A DNA stretch of 64,000 nt from Acidaminococcus fermentans_A (lineage in GTDB: Bacteria > Bacillota > Negativicutes > Acidaminococcales > Acidaminococcaceae): contig NZ_JBQOUY010000001.1 of the NCBI RefSeq assembly GCF_052216985.1, positions 124,001 to 188,000 on the forward strand, given 5' to 3'. Below the pieces are notes generated by a model that saw only the letters and a program-made list of their open reading frames with translations, had not been told where the DNA came from and ran no database searches. Position 1 is the first letter of the stretch. Each line of letters begins with the position of its first letter. Positions 24,311 through 33,811 of this stretch are shown one piece after another. The translations under genes and the position numbers were made by a program.

Positions 24311-26015
24311 GGACACAAGACTCCTTCATCTCTTTGAATTTGGCGGCCATGGCCAGGAGTTCCCTGGCATTTTCCCGGGCGGAGCGGGAGGTATTGGTGC
24401 CGCCGGTCATACGCATGATTTCCTGGATCCGCCCCTCTTCATCCAGCACATCCACCTGGCTGACGGTACTGCCTTTGTCGGCACTTTTGTGGATGTACAG
24501 CTGATGGTCTGCAAAACAGGCGATCTGGGCCAGATGGGTGATGCAGAGTACCTGGCGCTGCCGGGCGATCAGGGCCATCTTTTCCGCCATCTTCTGGGCA
24601 GTGACCCCGCCCACCCCAGTATCGATCTCATCGAAGATCATGGTGGGCACCCCGAATTTCTGCATCATGACCGTCTTCAGGGCCAGGGCGAACCGGGACA
24701 ATTCCCCGCCAGAGGCGATCCGGCTCAGAGGCTTCAGGTCCATGCCTGCATTGGCAGAAAAAAGGAACTGGACACTGTCCTGGCCCCGTCCATGACATTC
24801 CGGCAAACGGGTGAACTGGAGATCCACCCGGCCCTCTGGCATAGCCAGGTCCCGGATATGGGGAAGCAGCTCTCTCACCAGACGGACTGCTGCCTTTTTC
24901 CGGGCTGCCGTCAATTTATCTGCCTCCGTCTGCATCTCCGCCTTCAAGATGGCCTCCTGTTTCCGCAGACGGCTGAGCGTGGATTCCAGGGACAGGAGCC
25001 CTTCGTATTCTGTCTGGGCCCGATACCGATAGGCCAGTACCTCTTCCAGGCTGCCCCCGTATTTCTGTTTCAGCCGGTACAGAGTATCCAGCCGTTCCTG
25101 GGCTGCTTCCAAGGTTTCCCGGTCTTCATGGTCTGCTGCCAGGATATCTCCCAGAGACTGGCGCACATCTTCCAGGGTTTCCCAGGCGGAATCCATACTA
25201 TCTGAATAGGCTTTTAGTTCAGGCGCATAGTCCAAGACCCCTTCCAAAACAGACCGGGCGGTATTGATGGCATCTAGGGCACTAGGCAGGCTGTCATCTC
25301 CCCCTTCCAGATAGTGATGGGCTTCCCCTACGGCCTGGAGGATCTTCTCCTGGTTACTCAGTTTCCGGACCGTTTCCCGGAGCTGTCCATCTTCGCCCGG
25401 CTGGATCCGTGCCTCGTCGATTTCCTGGATTTCCTGTTCCAGCCGTTCCAAGTCTTCCGTCTGGTGAGCATCTTTCAACAGCCATTTCTTCACGGTTTCC
25501 CGGGCCTTGTCATAGGCTACGAATTTCTCCTGGTACTTTTCCAGGAGGGACGGCAGTTCCGGATCCAGATGATCCAGGATGGTCAGGGCTGCCCCAGGAG
25601 CCAGGAGAGTCTGGTTTTCGTGCTGGCCATGGATATCCACCAGATGGCTGGCCAGGCGGCTGAGCACATAGACCGGTACCTGACGTTCGTTCACAAAGGC
25701 CTGGCTTTTCCCAGCCGCCGTCACTTTGCGCCGAAGGAACAGGGTTTCTTCTCCCAGATCCAGATCCAGTTCCCGGAGGATGTCATGGACGGTCTCCAGC
25801 CCTTCGATATCGAATACAGCCTGGATCCAGTAAGCATCCGCCCCTTTCCGCAGGTAATCCACACTGGCCCGGCTCCCCAGCACGATGCTGAAGGCATCGA
25901 TGAGGATGGATTTCCCGGCGCCGGTCTCCCCGGTGAACACATTGAAGCCCGGTGTAAAATCCACCCGCAGGTGATCGATCAGGGCAAAATTGTCCACTTC
26001 CAAGGAATTCAGCAT
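24294..26015 (-). CDS. recN: DNA repair protein RecN
   Basis: A 573-residue SMC-like ATPase acting in double-strand-break repair. Walker A is FTGETGAGKSIL, the coiled-coil arms span about residues 150-400, the ABC signature is ASGGELSRFALALK and Walker B is TMIFDEIDTGVGG. Length and domain order are standard. It starts 1 nt after argR, and argR-recN adjacency is common in Firmicutes. Confidence 0.97.
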   Translation of the reverse strand: MLNSLEVDNFALIDHLRVDFTPGFNVFTGETGAGKSILIDAFSIVLGSRASVDYLRKGADAYWIQAVFDIEGLETVHDILRELDLDLGEETLFLRRKVTAAGKSQAFVNERQVPVYVLSRLASHLVDIHGQHENQTLLAPGAALTILDHLDPELPSLLEKYQEKFVAYDKARETVKKWLLKDAHQTEDLERLEQEIQEIDEARIQPGEDGQLRETVRKLSNQEKILQAVGEAHHYLEGGDDSLPSALDAINTARSVLEGVLDYAPELKAYSDSMDSAWETLEDVRQSLGDILAADHEDRETLEAAQERLDTLYRLKQKYGGSLEEVLAYRYRAQTEYEGLLSLESTLSRLRKQEAILKAEMQTEADKLTAARKKAAVRLVRELLPHIRDLAMPEGRVDLQFTRLPECHGRGQDSVQFLFSANAGMDLKPLSRIASGGELSRFALALKTVMMQKFGVPTMIFDEIDTGVGGVTAQKMAEKMALIARQRQVLCITHLAQIACFADHQLYIHKSADKGSTVSQVDVLDEEGRIQEIMRMTGGTNTSRSARENARELLAMAAKFKEMKESCVHENHA

Positions 26016-26016
26016 G

Positions 26017-26472
26017 TCAGCGTCCTTTCTTGGCCATGAGACGGTTCTTCACAGTCTCCACATGATCTTTGCTGTCCACGATCAGCAGCACCGTATCGTC
26101 GCCGCCCACCGTTCCCAGCAATTCCTTCCAGTTCAGATGGTCCAGGGCATAAGCCACCGCCTGGGCCGTACCGGGCAGGGTGTGGAGGACGATCAGGTTC
26201 TCAGCAGAACTGATGGTCAAGGTATAGCCTCGGAGGGTATCTTCCAGCCGCTCCATGGTAAAGATCTTGCTGTCGTCTGAAGGGAAAGAATATTTATACC
26301 GGCCATCCTCATCCGGGACCTTGATCAGCATCATTTCCTTGATGTCACGGGAAACGGTTGCCTGGGTCACATTGAAGCCCGCTTCTTTCAGCGCTTCGGC
26401 CAAATCGCTCTGGGTCTCGATCTGCTGGTTCTTGATGATATTCTTGATGGCTTCCTGCCTGGATAATTTCAT
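26017..26472 (-). CDS. argR: Arginine repressor
   Basis: A 151-residue ArgR/AhrC regulator. The N-terminal winged helix has the recognition segment TQATVSRDIKEM. The C-terminal hexamerisation and arginine-binding domain has GTVGGDDTVLLIVD, matching the family GTIAGDDT motif. It represses arginine biosynthesis when arginine is bound. RBS AGGAGG. No arginine genes are in the window. Confidence 0.96.
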   Translation of the reverse strand: MKLSRQEAIKNIIKNQQIETQSDLAEALKEAGFNVTQATVSRDIKEMMLIKVPDEDGRYKYSFPSDDSKIFTMERLEDTLRGYTLTISSAENLIVLHTLPGTAQAVAYALDHLNWKELLGTVGGDDTVLLIVDSKDHVETVKNRLMAKKGR

Positions 26473-26487
26473 GCTGTTCTCAGCCTC

Positions 26488-27366
26488 CTATAAAATGGTC
26501 TGACCTTCATTCTTCAGCATCCTGTCCTGCCAGGTCGTATAGTAGGACAGGGGATTGATGCGCACGAACCGGGCATCGTTGGGACTTTTCTCGATCAAGG
26601 CCCGCTGGTTCCAGGCCAGTTGGCTCACCGTCATCCCGTCTGCAGAAATCAGGATCGTTTCATAGGGAGGACGGGGAGCGATTTCGATGGGGTGCGCCAT
26701 GGGGATCACCAGGGGGCGGGCATGGAGGGCATGGGGGCAGATGGGGGTGATCAGGCTTACCTCCAGGCTGGGATGCACCACGGGGCCCCCGGCAGAAAGG
26801 GAATAGGCCGTGGAGCCAGTGGCCGTCGCGATGATCAGTCCATCCGACGGAGCGTTGGCCGTAGGTTCCCCGGCAATCTTCAGGCTCAGCCGGGTAAGGC
26901 GGGAGCGGTCGCTGCTTTCCAGCACCATGTCATTGAGGGCATGGGCTTTGCAGGTCATCCTGTCCCCCTGCCAGACCGTCAGCTGGAGCATATTCCGTTT
27001 TTCCATGGCATATTCCCCGTTTTTCACTTTCAGCAAGGTCGGGAACAGATCTTTGGCCTCTACCTCTGTCAAAAAGCCTAGTTTTCCCATATTGACACCC
27101 AGCAGGGGAATGTCCATAGGGGTCACATATCGGGCCGCCCGGAGGATGGTTCCATCCCCGCCCAGAGTCAAAGCCAGAGAGAGTCGGCTGAGGCTGGCAG
27201 GATCTTCCTGGTTGTAGGCAGAGACCCCGAAAGAGGCAGCGATTTCCTGGGGAAAAGCCAGAGGGATCTCCTGCTCCCGGCAAAATGCCGCCAATTTGGG
27301 CAGCCAAGCCCGTACCTTCTCTTTGGGCAGATTGGGAAACACCCCGATCCGCAGTTCCTTATCCAT
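26488..27366 (-). CDS. nadK: NAD kinase
   Basis: A 292-residue ATP-NAD kinase making NADP. The LGGDGTILRAAR motif contains the catalytic Asp. The NAD-binding region reads ALNDMVLESS (family usually NE; here ND), and TATGSTAYSLSAGGP is the conserved glycine-rich second motif. It is placed between tlyA and argR in the operon, as in many Firmicutes. Confidence 0.95.
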   Translation of the reverse strand: MDKELRIGVFPNLPKEKVRAWLPKLAAFCREQEIPLAFPQEIAASFGVSAYNQEDPASLSRLSLALTLGGDGTILRAARYVTPMDIPLLGVNMGKLGFLTEVEAKDLFPTLLKVKNGEYAMEKRNMLQLTVWQGDRMTCKAHALNDMVLESSDRSRLTRLSLKIAGEPTANAPSDGLIIATATGSTAYSLSAGGPVVHPSLEVSLITPICPHALHARPLVIPMAHPIEIAPRPPYETILISADGMTVSQLAWNQRALIEKSPNDARFVRINPLSYYTTWQDRMLKNEGQTIL

Positions 27367-27386
27367 GCTGATTCCCCTCCATGCTG

Positions 27387-28190
27387 TTATTTCTCCAGGG
27401 TCTCATGGGATGCGGCGACCACTTCCCGGATCCGTTCCGGGCTCACAGCATCCTCTCCCTGTTTTCCCATGTAAAACAGATATTCGATATTCCCTTCCGG
27501 ACCCCGGATCGGTGAAAAATCCAGTCCCAGGGGGATGAACCCTAGTTCCCGGGCCTGGCTGATGACTTTCTCGATGACTTCCAGATGGACCTCCGGATCC
27601 CGGACCACCCCTTTCTTGCCTACTTTTTCCCTTCCGGCCTCGAACTGGGGTTTGATCAGGGCAATGCCGAAACCGTCAGCCTTCAATATCTTGAAAGCAC
27701 TGGGCAGCACTTTATCCAAAGAAATGAAAGCCACATCGATGGTGAACACATCCACCAATTCCCCCAGGGAATCGGCTTCCAGGAACCGGACATTGGTCCG
27801 TTCCATATTCACCACCCGGGGATCCTGCCGGAGCTTCCAGGCCAGCTGCCCGTAGCCCACATCGATGGCATAGACTTTGCTGGCTCCGTGCTGGAGGGCA
27901 CAATCCGTAAAACCGCCGGTAGAAGCTCCCAGGTCCGCCACCACTTTCCCTTCCAGGGAAATGGGGAAAACTTTTAGGGATTTATCCAGCTTATAGCCTC
28001 CTCGGCTGACAAAAGGCATCTTTTTCCCCAAGAGGGTGATCTTGGCATCGGGTTTCACCATGGTGCCGGGCTTGTCGATCTTCTGGTCATTCACCAAGAC
28101 TTCCCCGGCCATGATTACCGCCTGGGCTTTGCTCCGGGATTCAAAGAATCCCTGTTCTGTCAAAAATACATCCAACCGTTCTTTTTTCAT
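27387..28190 (-). CDS. tlyA: TlyA-family rRNA 2'-O-methyltransferase
   Basis: A 267-residue protein with an N-terminal S4 RNA-binding domain (about residues 3-63, RLDVFLTEQGFFESRSKAQAV within it) and an FtsJ-like SAM methyltransferase domain (DLGASTGGFTDCALQ as motif I, then AIDVGYGQLAW). In mycobacteria TlyA methylates 16S and 23S rRNA at C residues; the Firmicute YqxC branch is less studied. ATG 28190 overlaps the dxs stop by 4 nt, so the two are coupled. Confidence 0.93.
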   Translation of the reverse strand: MKKERLDVFLTEQGFFESRSKAQAVIMAGEVLVNDQKIDKPGTMVKPDAKITLLGKKMPFVSRGGYKLDKSLKVFPISLEGKVVADLGASTGGFTDCALQHGASKVYAIDVGYGQLAWKLRQDPRVVNMERTNVRFLEADSLGELVDVFTIDVAFISLDKVLPSAFKILKADGFGIALIKPQFEAGREKVGKKGVVRDPEVHLEVIEKVISQARELGFIPLGLDFSPIRGPEGNIEYLFYMGKQGEDAVSPERIREVVAASHETLEK

Positions 28191-30070
28191 AGTTCCTCTT
28201 TCCAGGCTTCCAGGATGGTCCCGGCAGCTCCTGCCGGATCCAGTTTCAGATCCTGGAGCAGCCGGTCCCGTTTTCCGTGGGGCACGTACAAATCCGGGAT
28301 GCCCAGGTTCAATACCCGACAGTCTCGGAGACGGCGGAGCCGGTTCAGGAGATCCAAGACCCCTTCCCCGAAGCCTCCCGCCAGGGCATTTTCCTCCAGG
28401 GTCACCAGCAATTTTACCTGATGGCTGGCCGCTTCCAGGGCTTCCCGGTCCAGGGGCTTGATGAAGCGGGCATTGACCACCCCGACAGAAAGGCCCTGCT
28501 CTGACAGGAGATCTGCCACTTTATAGGCGGTATCCACCATGGTCCCCACAGCCCACAGATCAATCTGGTTCCCCTCCCGGAGGCGCTGGCTCTTCCCGAT
28601 GGGCAGGGTGTGGATTTCCGGATCCAAGGGAACCCCCAGCCCGGAACCCCGGGGATACCGGAGCATGGAAGGTCCGTTGTATGCCAGAGAAGTCTTCAGC
28701 ATATGGCGCAGCTCATTCTCGTCTCCCGGTGCCATGACCACCATGTTGGGCATCAACCGCAGGAAAGAAAGGTCATAGGCCCCATGATGGGTGCTGCCAT
28801 CGTCTCCCACCAGGCCGGCCCGGTCCAGGCAGAGGGTAAAGGGCAGGTCCTGCATGGCTACATCATGGAGCAGCTGGTCGAAAGCCCGCTGGCTGAAAGT
28901 GGAATACAAGGCCACCAATGGATGGTACCCGTTGGCTGCCAGACCAGCGCCCATGGTCACGGCATGCTGTTCCGCGATCCCCACATCGAAGAACCGGTCC
29001 GGGTAATATTTGCCGAACACATCCAGCCCGGTTCCTTCCGGCATAGCCGCTGTGATAGCCACTACCTTCCGGTCCTTCTCTCCCAGTTCCACTAACGCAT
29101 CGCTGAATACTTTGGTGTACGTGGCCGGAGCCTTGGGATCACTGGATTTCTTCCCGGTGGCGATATCGAAAGGTCCTGTCCCATGGTAGGCATTGGGCCT
29201 CTCTTCCGCCGGCTTATACCCTTTTCCCTTGGTGGTAAGCACATGGATGAAGACTGGTTCATTCAACTGCTTGGCCTTTTCAAAGGTTTCCATGAGAGCG
29301 GGCAAGTCGTGGCCGTCCACCGGTCCCAGATACTTGAAACCGAAATCTTCGAAAAGCATCCCGGGCACAAAGAAGTATTTGAAGCTGTCCTTCAGCCGTC
29401 CCACTGCCCGGGCCACGCTGCTGCCGATGGAAGGCAGGCTCTTCAGGAACCCTTCCACCTCTGTCTTCACCCGGGAGTACGTAGGATCTGTCCGGAGTTC
29501 TGTCAAATAGGACGAAAGGGCTCCTACATTCTTGGAGATGGACATTTCATTGTCGTTGAGGACCACGATCAGTTTCTTGTGCAGGTCCCCTGCATTGTTC
29601 AGTCCCTCCATAGCTTCCCCGCCGGTGAGGGCTCCGTCTCCGATGACGGCGATCACGTTGTAATCCTCCCCTGCCAGATCCCGGGCACAGGCAATGCCCA
29701 AAGCAGCGGAAATGGAGGTGCTGGAATGGCCAGTCCCGAAGCAGTCATACACACTTTCTGTCCGTTTGGGGAAGCCGCAAAGCCCCCCATACTGACGCAA
29801 GGTGGGGAACTGGGCCAGCCGGCCGGTAAGGAGTTTATGGACATAGGACTGATGCCCCACATCCCAGACGATTTTATCCCGGGGCATGGAAAACACTTTG
29901 TGAAGAGCCACGGTGAGTTCCACCACCCCCAGATTAGGGGCCAGATGCCCGCCATTCTTACTGGTCACCTGCAGGATTTCCTCCCGGATTTCCTGGCAGA
30001 GTTCCGGCAGCTGTTCATTGGGGATTTTCTTCAGGTCTGACGGGGCATGTATGGTTGGTAAAAGTTTCAT
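28187..30070 (-). CDS. dxs: 1-deoxy-D-xylulose-5-phosphate synthase
   Basis: A 627-residue thiamine-diphosphate enzyme for the first step of the MEP isoprenoid pathway (pyruvate plus glyceraldehyde-3-phosphate). The ThDP motif is VIGDGALTGGEAMEGLNNAG. The central pyrimidine-binding domain has DVGIAEQHAVTMGAGLA, and the C-terminal transketolase domain is complete. It follows ispA by 24 nt; together they feed polyprenyl synthesis. Confidence 0.97.
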   Translation of the reverse strand: MKLLPTIHAPSDLKKIPNEQLPELCQEIREEILQVTSKNGGHLAPNLGVVELTVALHKVFSMPRDKIVWDVGHQSYVHKLLTGRLAQFPTLRQYGGLCGFPKRTESVYDCFGTGHSSTSISAALGIACARDLAGEDYNVIAVIGDGALTGGEAMEGLNNAGDLHKKLIVVLNDNEMSISKNVGALSSYLTELRTDPTYSRVKTEVEGFLKSLPSIGSSVARAVGRLKDSFKYFFVPGMLFEDFGFKYLGPVDGHDLPALMETFEKAKQLNEPVFIHVLTTKGKGYKPAEERPNAYHGTGPFDIATGKKSSDPKAPATYTKVFSDALVELGEKDRKVVAITAAMPEGTGLDVFGKYYPDRFFDVGIAEQHAVTMGAGLAANGYHPLVALYSTFSQRAFDQLLHDVAMQDLPFTLCLDRAGLVGDDGSTHHGAYDLSFLRLMPNMVVMAPGDENELRHMLKTSLAYNGPSMLRYPRGSGLGVPLDPEIHTLPIGKSQRLREGNQIDLWAVGTMVDTAYKVADLLSEQGLSVGVVNARFIKPLDREALEAASHQVKLLVTLEENALAGGFGEGVLDLLNRLRRLRDCRVLNLGIPDLYVPHGKRDRLLQDLKLDPAGAAGTILEAWKEEL

Positions 30071-30094
30071 AAAAGTCCGTCCTCCCCGTTCGTT

Positions 30095-30970
30095 TCATTT
30101 CTTCCGGTTGTACAGATACCGGGTGATTGCAATCAGGGGTTCCGCCTTTTCACCCAAAGGTGCCAGAGTCTCTTCTGCTTCCTTCAGGGTCTGGGCTGCC
30201 ATTTCCTTGGCTTTTTCCAGACCGAACAAGGACACATACGTGGATTTGTGGAGTTTTTCGTCACTATGGGCCGGTTTGCCCATGACCTTGGCATCCCCTT
30301 CCACATCCAGGATGTCATCGGTAATCTGGAAGGCCAGGCCGAAGAGAGTGGCAAAATGTGTCATGGTCCGGAGGGTGTCCGCATCGGCCCCGCCCAGCAT
30401 AGCCCCGCCTCGTACAGCTGCCACGAACATGGCGCCGGTCTTGGCTTCGTGGAGTTTCTTCATCTGTTCCAGGGTCAGCTGCTGGTTTTCCGAAGTGATA
30501 TCCAGAGCCTGGCCGCCCACCATGCCGGTGGGTCCGGCACTCTTGGCCACCAGACGGACCACATCCAGGAGTACCTGGGGATCCACACCCCGCTGTTCCA
30601 GCATCACTTCAAAAGCTTGGGTCAGCAGGCCATCCCCGGCCAAAAGGGCCATGGCATCCCCGAATACCTTGTGGTTGGTGAGCCGGCCCCGGCGGTAATC
30701 GTCATTGTCCATGGAAGGCAGGTCGTCATGGATCAAAGAATAGGTATGGATCATCTCCAAACCAGCTGCCACTGCTACAAAATCAGTCCCGTTGGCCCCC
30801 ACCGCATCGGCCGCCGCCATGAGCAGGATGGGCCGGAGCCGCTTGCCCCCGGCTGCCACCGAATACATCATAGCCTGGTCCACGGTGGAAATACTCCCCA
30901 CTCCCAGCCGTACCTGCAGATATCCATTGACCAAAGCCCCCCGGCTCCGCAAATAACTTCTCAGTTCCAT
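30095..30970 (-). CDS. ispA: Polyprenyl (farnesyl/geranyl) diphosphate synthase
   Basis: A 291-residue trans-prenyltransferase. The first Asp-rich motif is HDDLPSMDNDDYRRG and the second ITDDILDVEGD; GGKRLRPILLMAA and the KTGAMF block are also present. The residues before the first motif and the length fit short-chain FPP/GPP synthases. The ATG overlaps the xseB stop codon by 1 nt. The set xseA-xseB-ispA-dxs-tlyA is a classic Firmicute operon. Confidence 0.95.
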   Translation of the reverse strand: MELRSYLRSRGALVNGYLQVRLGVGSISTVDQAMMYSVAAGGKRLRPILLMAAADAVGANGTDFVAVAAGLEMIHTYSLIHDDLPSMDNDDYRRGRLTNHKVFGDAMALLAGDGLLTQAFEVMLEQRGVDPQVLLDVVRLVAKSAGPTGMVGGQALDITSENQQLTLEQMKKLHEAKTGAMFVAAVRGGAMLGGADADTLRTMTHFATLFGLAFQITDDILDVEGDAKVMGKPAHSDEKLHKSTYVSLFGLEKAKEMAAQTLKEAEETLAPLGEKAEPLIAITRYLYNRKK

Positions 30971-31218
30971 TATTCCTTCTCCTCCGGAAACAGGGCCAGG
31001 GCAAAATCATCCTGGCTGGTTTCCACGATTTTTTTTACGTCCTGCTGGACTTTCTTCAGCTGGGCCGCACAGTTCCGGCTCAGTTCCATGCCTTCTTTAT
31101 AGAGAGCTACTGTCTGGTCCAGGGAAAGATCCCCGCCCTCCAGCTGTTCCACAATGGTTTCCAGCCGTTTCAGGCCCTCTTCAAAGGAAACCGTTTCTGC
31201 TTTTTTTCTGGGCATCAT
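30970..31218 (-). CDS. xseB: Exodeoxyribonuclease VII small subunit
   Basis: An 82-residue, mostly helical protein with the family signature SFEEGLKRLETIVEQLEGGDLSLDQ and a following coiled coil. Several copies bind the XseA large subunit to form the ssDNA exonuclease. Its ATG lies 4 nt inside the end of xseA. Confidence 0.96.
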   Translation of the reverse strand: MMPRKKAETVSFEEGLKRLETIVEQLEGGDLSLDQTVALYKEGMELSRNCAAQLKKVQQDVKKIVETSQDDFALALFPEEKE

Positions 31219-32429
31219 TCTATTCCTTCCTTGACCGTTTTCACCCGGGAAGCCACAACTCCCTGGGCAAAATGGGTCACCAGGGTATCACCAGGGCGCA
31301 GGTCCGACAGCTGCCGGACAGCCTGCCCCTGTTCATTTTCTGTAATGGTATAGCCCCTCTGGAGCACCGCAAATGGATCCAGGGCTCCCAGCTTGGCTGC
31401 CAGGAGGTCCAGTTTCTGCTGCCGTTCCTCCAGACGACGGCTGCCTGCCTGTTCCAGCTTCTGGCTCAGGCTGTCCAGGGTCTGGCCGGCGTTTTCCCAC
31501 AGCCGTTCCGGATGGGTGAACACCCATTCTTCCTGGAGTTTCTCCAGGGCCCGGCTGCTGTCCATGAGTCGGCTCTCCATGGTCCGTTCCAGGCGCCGGA
31601 CCAGCTTGGCCAGGCTTTCCCGGTCTCCGCTCCGTTCCGGCACCGCCAGTTCTGCTGCTGCTGATGGGGTAGGAGCCCGGAGATCCGCCGCAAAATCGCT
31701 GAGGGTGAAGTCGATTTCATGGCCCACCGCAGAGATCACCGGGATCTCTGATGCGGCAATGGCCCGGACCACCCGTTCATCATTGAAGGCCCAGAGATCT
31801 TCCATGGATCCGCCGCCCCGGCCTACGATCAGGATATCCGCCAGTCTGTGCCGATTGAGGAACTGGATGCCATGGACGATTTCCGCTGGAGCTTCCGTCC
31901 CCTGGACTTTTACCGGGTACAGCCGCAGCTTCACCGAAGGATCCCTTCGCCCGGCCACGTTGATGATGTCCCGGACCGCTGCTCCCGCCGGAGAAGTGAC
32001 GATACCCACCACTTTGGGATAGGCGGGCAGGGGCTTCTTCCGGCTTTCGTCGAAAAGGCCCTCCCCTGCCAGCTTTTCCTTCAGCTGTTCATAAGCGATC
32101 ATCAGGTTCCCAGCCCCCAAGGGCATCATCATATCCACATAGAACTGGTAGACCCCGTCCCGTTCATAGAGATCGATCCGGCCCACCCCTAGCACCCGGT
32201 CCCCATTCTTAGGAAGCTGTTTCAGGCGCCGGGCTGCTCCGGCGAACATGACGGCTTTCAGCAGAGTCTTGCCGTCCTTCAGGTTAAAATAGCAGTGTCC
32301 AGAAGGATACTGGCGGAAGTTGGACACTTCTCCCTGGATCTGGAGATTGGCGAACTCCGGTTCCTGCCGGAACAGCCCTTTGACGATCCGGGTCACTTCC
32401 GACACCGTGTAGATCTTTCCTGCAATCAT
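31215..32429 (-). CDS. xseA: Exodeoxyribonuclease VII large subunit
   Basis: A 404-residue catalytic subunit of the bidirectional ssDNA exonuclease. The N-terminal OB-fold is visible (VSNFRQYPSGHCYFNLKD). The catalytic core has VGIVTSPAGAAVRDI, the GRGGGSMEDLWAFND motif and VGHEIDFTLSDFAADLRAPTPSAAAE. The ATG at 32429 was chosen over a much longer upstream frame because MIAGKIYTVSEV is the family N-terminus; it also overlaps the preceding stop codon by 4 nt and has an AGGGAG RBS. Confidence 0.96.
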   Translation of the reverse strand: MIAGKIYTVSEVTRIVKGLFRQEPEFANLQIQGEVSNFRQYPSGHCYFNLKDGKTLLKAVMFAGAARRLKQLPKNGDRVLGVGRIDLYERDGVYQFYVDMMMPLGAGNLMIAYEQLKEKLAGEGLFDESRKKPLPAYPKVVGIVTSPAGAAVRDIINVAGRRDPSVKLRLYPVKVQGTEAPAEIVHGIQFLNRHRLADILIVGRGGGSMEDLWAFNDERVVRAIAASEIPVISAVGHEIDFTLSDFAADLRAPTPSAAAELAVPERSGDRESLAKLVRRLERTMESRLMDSSRALEKLQEEWVFTHPERLWENAGQTLDSLSQKLEQAGSRRLEERQQKLDLLAAKLGALDPFAVLQRGYTITENEQGQAVRQLSDLRPGDTLVTHFAQGVVASRVKTVKEGIE

Positions 32430-33385
32430 GGTTCTCCCTGCCTTTCCCGGAGCACCGCTGCCCAGGCATTGCCTACGGCTCCGTCCACACTGTACCGGGG
32501 ATCCGGGGCCCACAGGCCGATCTGCCGCCGGGCCAGATAGCCTTCCAGCTGCCGGCGGATTTCTCCGTTGGCGCTGACCCCTCCGGCCAGGAGTACTTGG
32601 GAAAGGTGCTCTTTTTCGCACACCCAGCCAATGGTCCTCGCCAGGGCTTTGCCGATGGCCCGTTCCACACCCAGCGCCAGCCCGGCAGGATCCGCTCCCT
32701 GCTGAATGGCCCGGAGAGCCTGGCTGCAAGGGCCGGACAGGGACAGTTCCCCGGCCTGGCTCCACACCTTCAGAGGATAGGCTTCCGAAGCGGTGTCTGC
32801 CAGTTTTTCCAAGGGAGCCCCTGCCGGAAACGGCAAACCCAGGGCCACTCCCACCCGGTCGATGAACTGGCCGGCGTGGAGATCGATGCTGGTACCCCGG
32901 GGTTCCAGGGCAAAAGTGCCTTCCGGCTGCCGCTCACAAAGGAGCAGATCCGTGGTACCTCCGGAAATATGGACCAAAAGGAACCGGTCCGGAGCCGTTT
33001 TCCCCACGGACCAAAGACCGGCAAACATATGATTATGCTGATGGGTGAATCGGTGGACCGGCACATCCAGCAGTTTCCCCAGGCTCCGGGCCATCCCCAG
33101 CCCAACCAAAAAGGCAGGCATGTAGGATTCTTCCCGGGGCCGTGGTTTGGCACTGACCCCGATGGCTTTTACCCGCACCCCGGACAGGTCCAGAGCTTCC
33201 AGCAGATCCGGCAGGTTCCGGGTATGCTGGAACACCATTTCCGACTGAGCCAGCCCCCGCCGTCCCGATTTCACAACAAGGAGACGGCGCTGATCAGCCA
33301 GGAGCTTTCCCTCCCGGTCCATCAAAGCCGCCGAAGTGGTATAGCAGCTGGTATCCAGCCCCAGCACCACTTCTTCAGCGGCCAT
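32426..33385 (-). CDS. TsaD-like (Kae1/Gcp paralogue) ASKHA protein
   Basis: A 319-residue ASKHA-fold protein related to TsaD, the t6A tRNA-modification enzyme, but clearly divergent. The N-terminal phosphate loop reads GLDTSCYTTSAALMD where TsaD has GIETSCDET. The metal site is kept as HQHNH (TsaD HLEGH) and the late Asp in YSVDGAVGNAW. The phosphate-2 region LVHISGGTTDLLL is intact. It sits in the nusB-xseA operon rather than beside tsaB/tsaE. It may be a second TsaD-like protein with a different substrate; a true tsaD would be expected elsewhere. Confidence 0.8.
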   Translation of the reverse strand: MAAEEVVLGLDTSCYTTSAALMDREGKLLADQRRLLVVKSGRRGLAQSEMVFQHTRNLPDLLEALDLSGVRVKAIGVSAKPRPREESYMPAFLVGLGMARSLGKLLDVPVHRFTHQHNHMFAGLWSVGKTAPDRFLLVHISGGTTDLLLCERQPEGTFALEPRGTSIDLHAGQFIDRVGVALGLPFPAGAPLEKLADTASEAYPLKVWSQAGELSLSGPCSQALRAIQQGADPAGLALGVERAIGKALARTIGWVCEKEHLSQVLLAGGVSANGEIRRQLEGYLARRQIGLWAPDPRYSVDGAVGNAWAAVLRERQGEP

Positions 33386-33794
33386 GTTTCTTCACCAGGC
33401 TCCCCAAAAGGCCGTTGATAAAAGCGGGAGAATCATCTCCCCCATAGATTTTCCCCAGTTCCACAGCCTCATTGATGGCTACTGCCGGAGGCACCGGTTC
33501 CGGACTGCAGAACATTTCCCAGGCGGCGATCCGCAGCAGGTTCCGGTCGATTCCGTTCATCCGCTGGAGGGTCCATTTGGCGTCCAGGCCGTCCAGTTCC
33601 CCATCCAGTTCCGCCAGATGCTCCCGGACCCCGTTCACCAGATCCAGGGCATATGCCAGGTCCTTTTTCCGGGCATCTTGGATATCCTCTTCTTCCGCCA
33701 TGGTTCGGACGGTTCCTTCCGGAGACTGTTCCGGAGAAAATTCCAGGGCAAACAAGCTTCTCAATGCAATGGTACGTGCTTCTCTTCTACTCAT
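33375..33794 (-). CDS. nusB: Transcription antitermination factor NusB
   Basis: A 139-residue all-helical RNA-binding protein with the family-typical N-terminus SRREARTIALRSLFALEF and the C-terminal block PPAVAINEAVELGKIYGGDDSPAFINGLLG. It binds boxA with S10 (NusE) to prevent premature termination of rRNA operons. RBS AAAGGAG. It overlaps the TsaD-like gene by 11 nt. Confidence 0.96.
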   Translation of the reverse strand: MSRREARTIALRSLFALEFSPEQSPEGTVRTMAEEEDIQDARKKDLAYALDLVNGVREHLAELDGELDGLDAKWTLQRMNGIDRNLLRIAAWEMFCSPEPVPPAVAINEAVELGKIYGGDDSPAFINGLLGSLVKKHGR

Positions 33795-33811
33795 AGGGTT
33801 CTTGAACTCCT

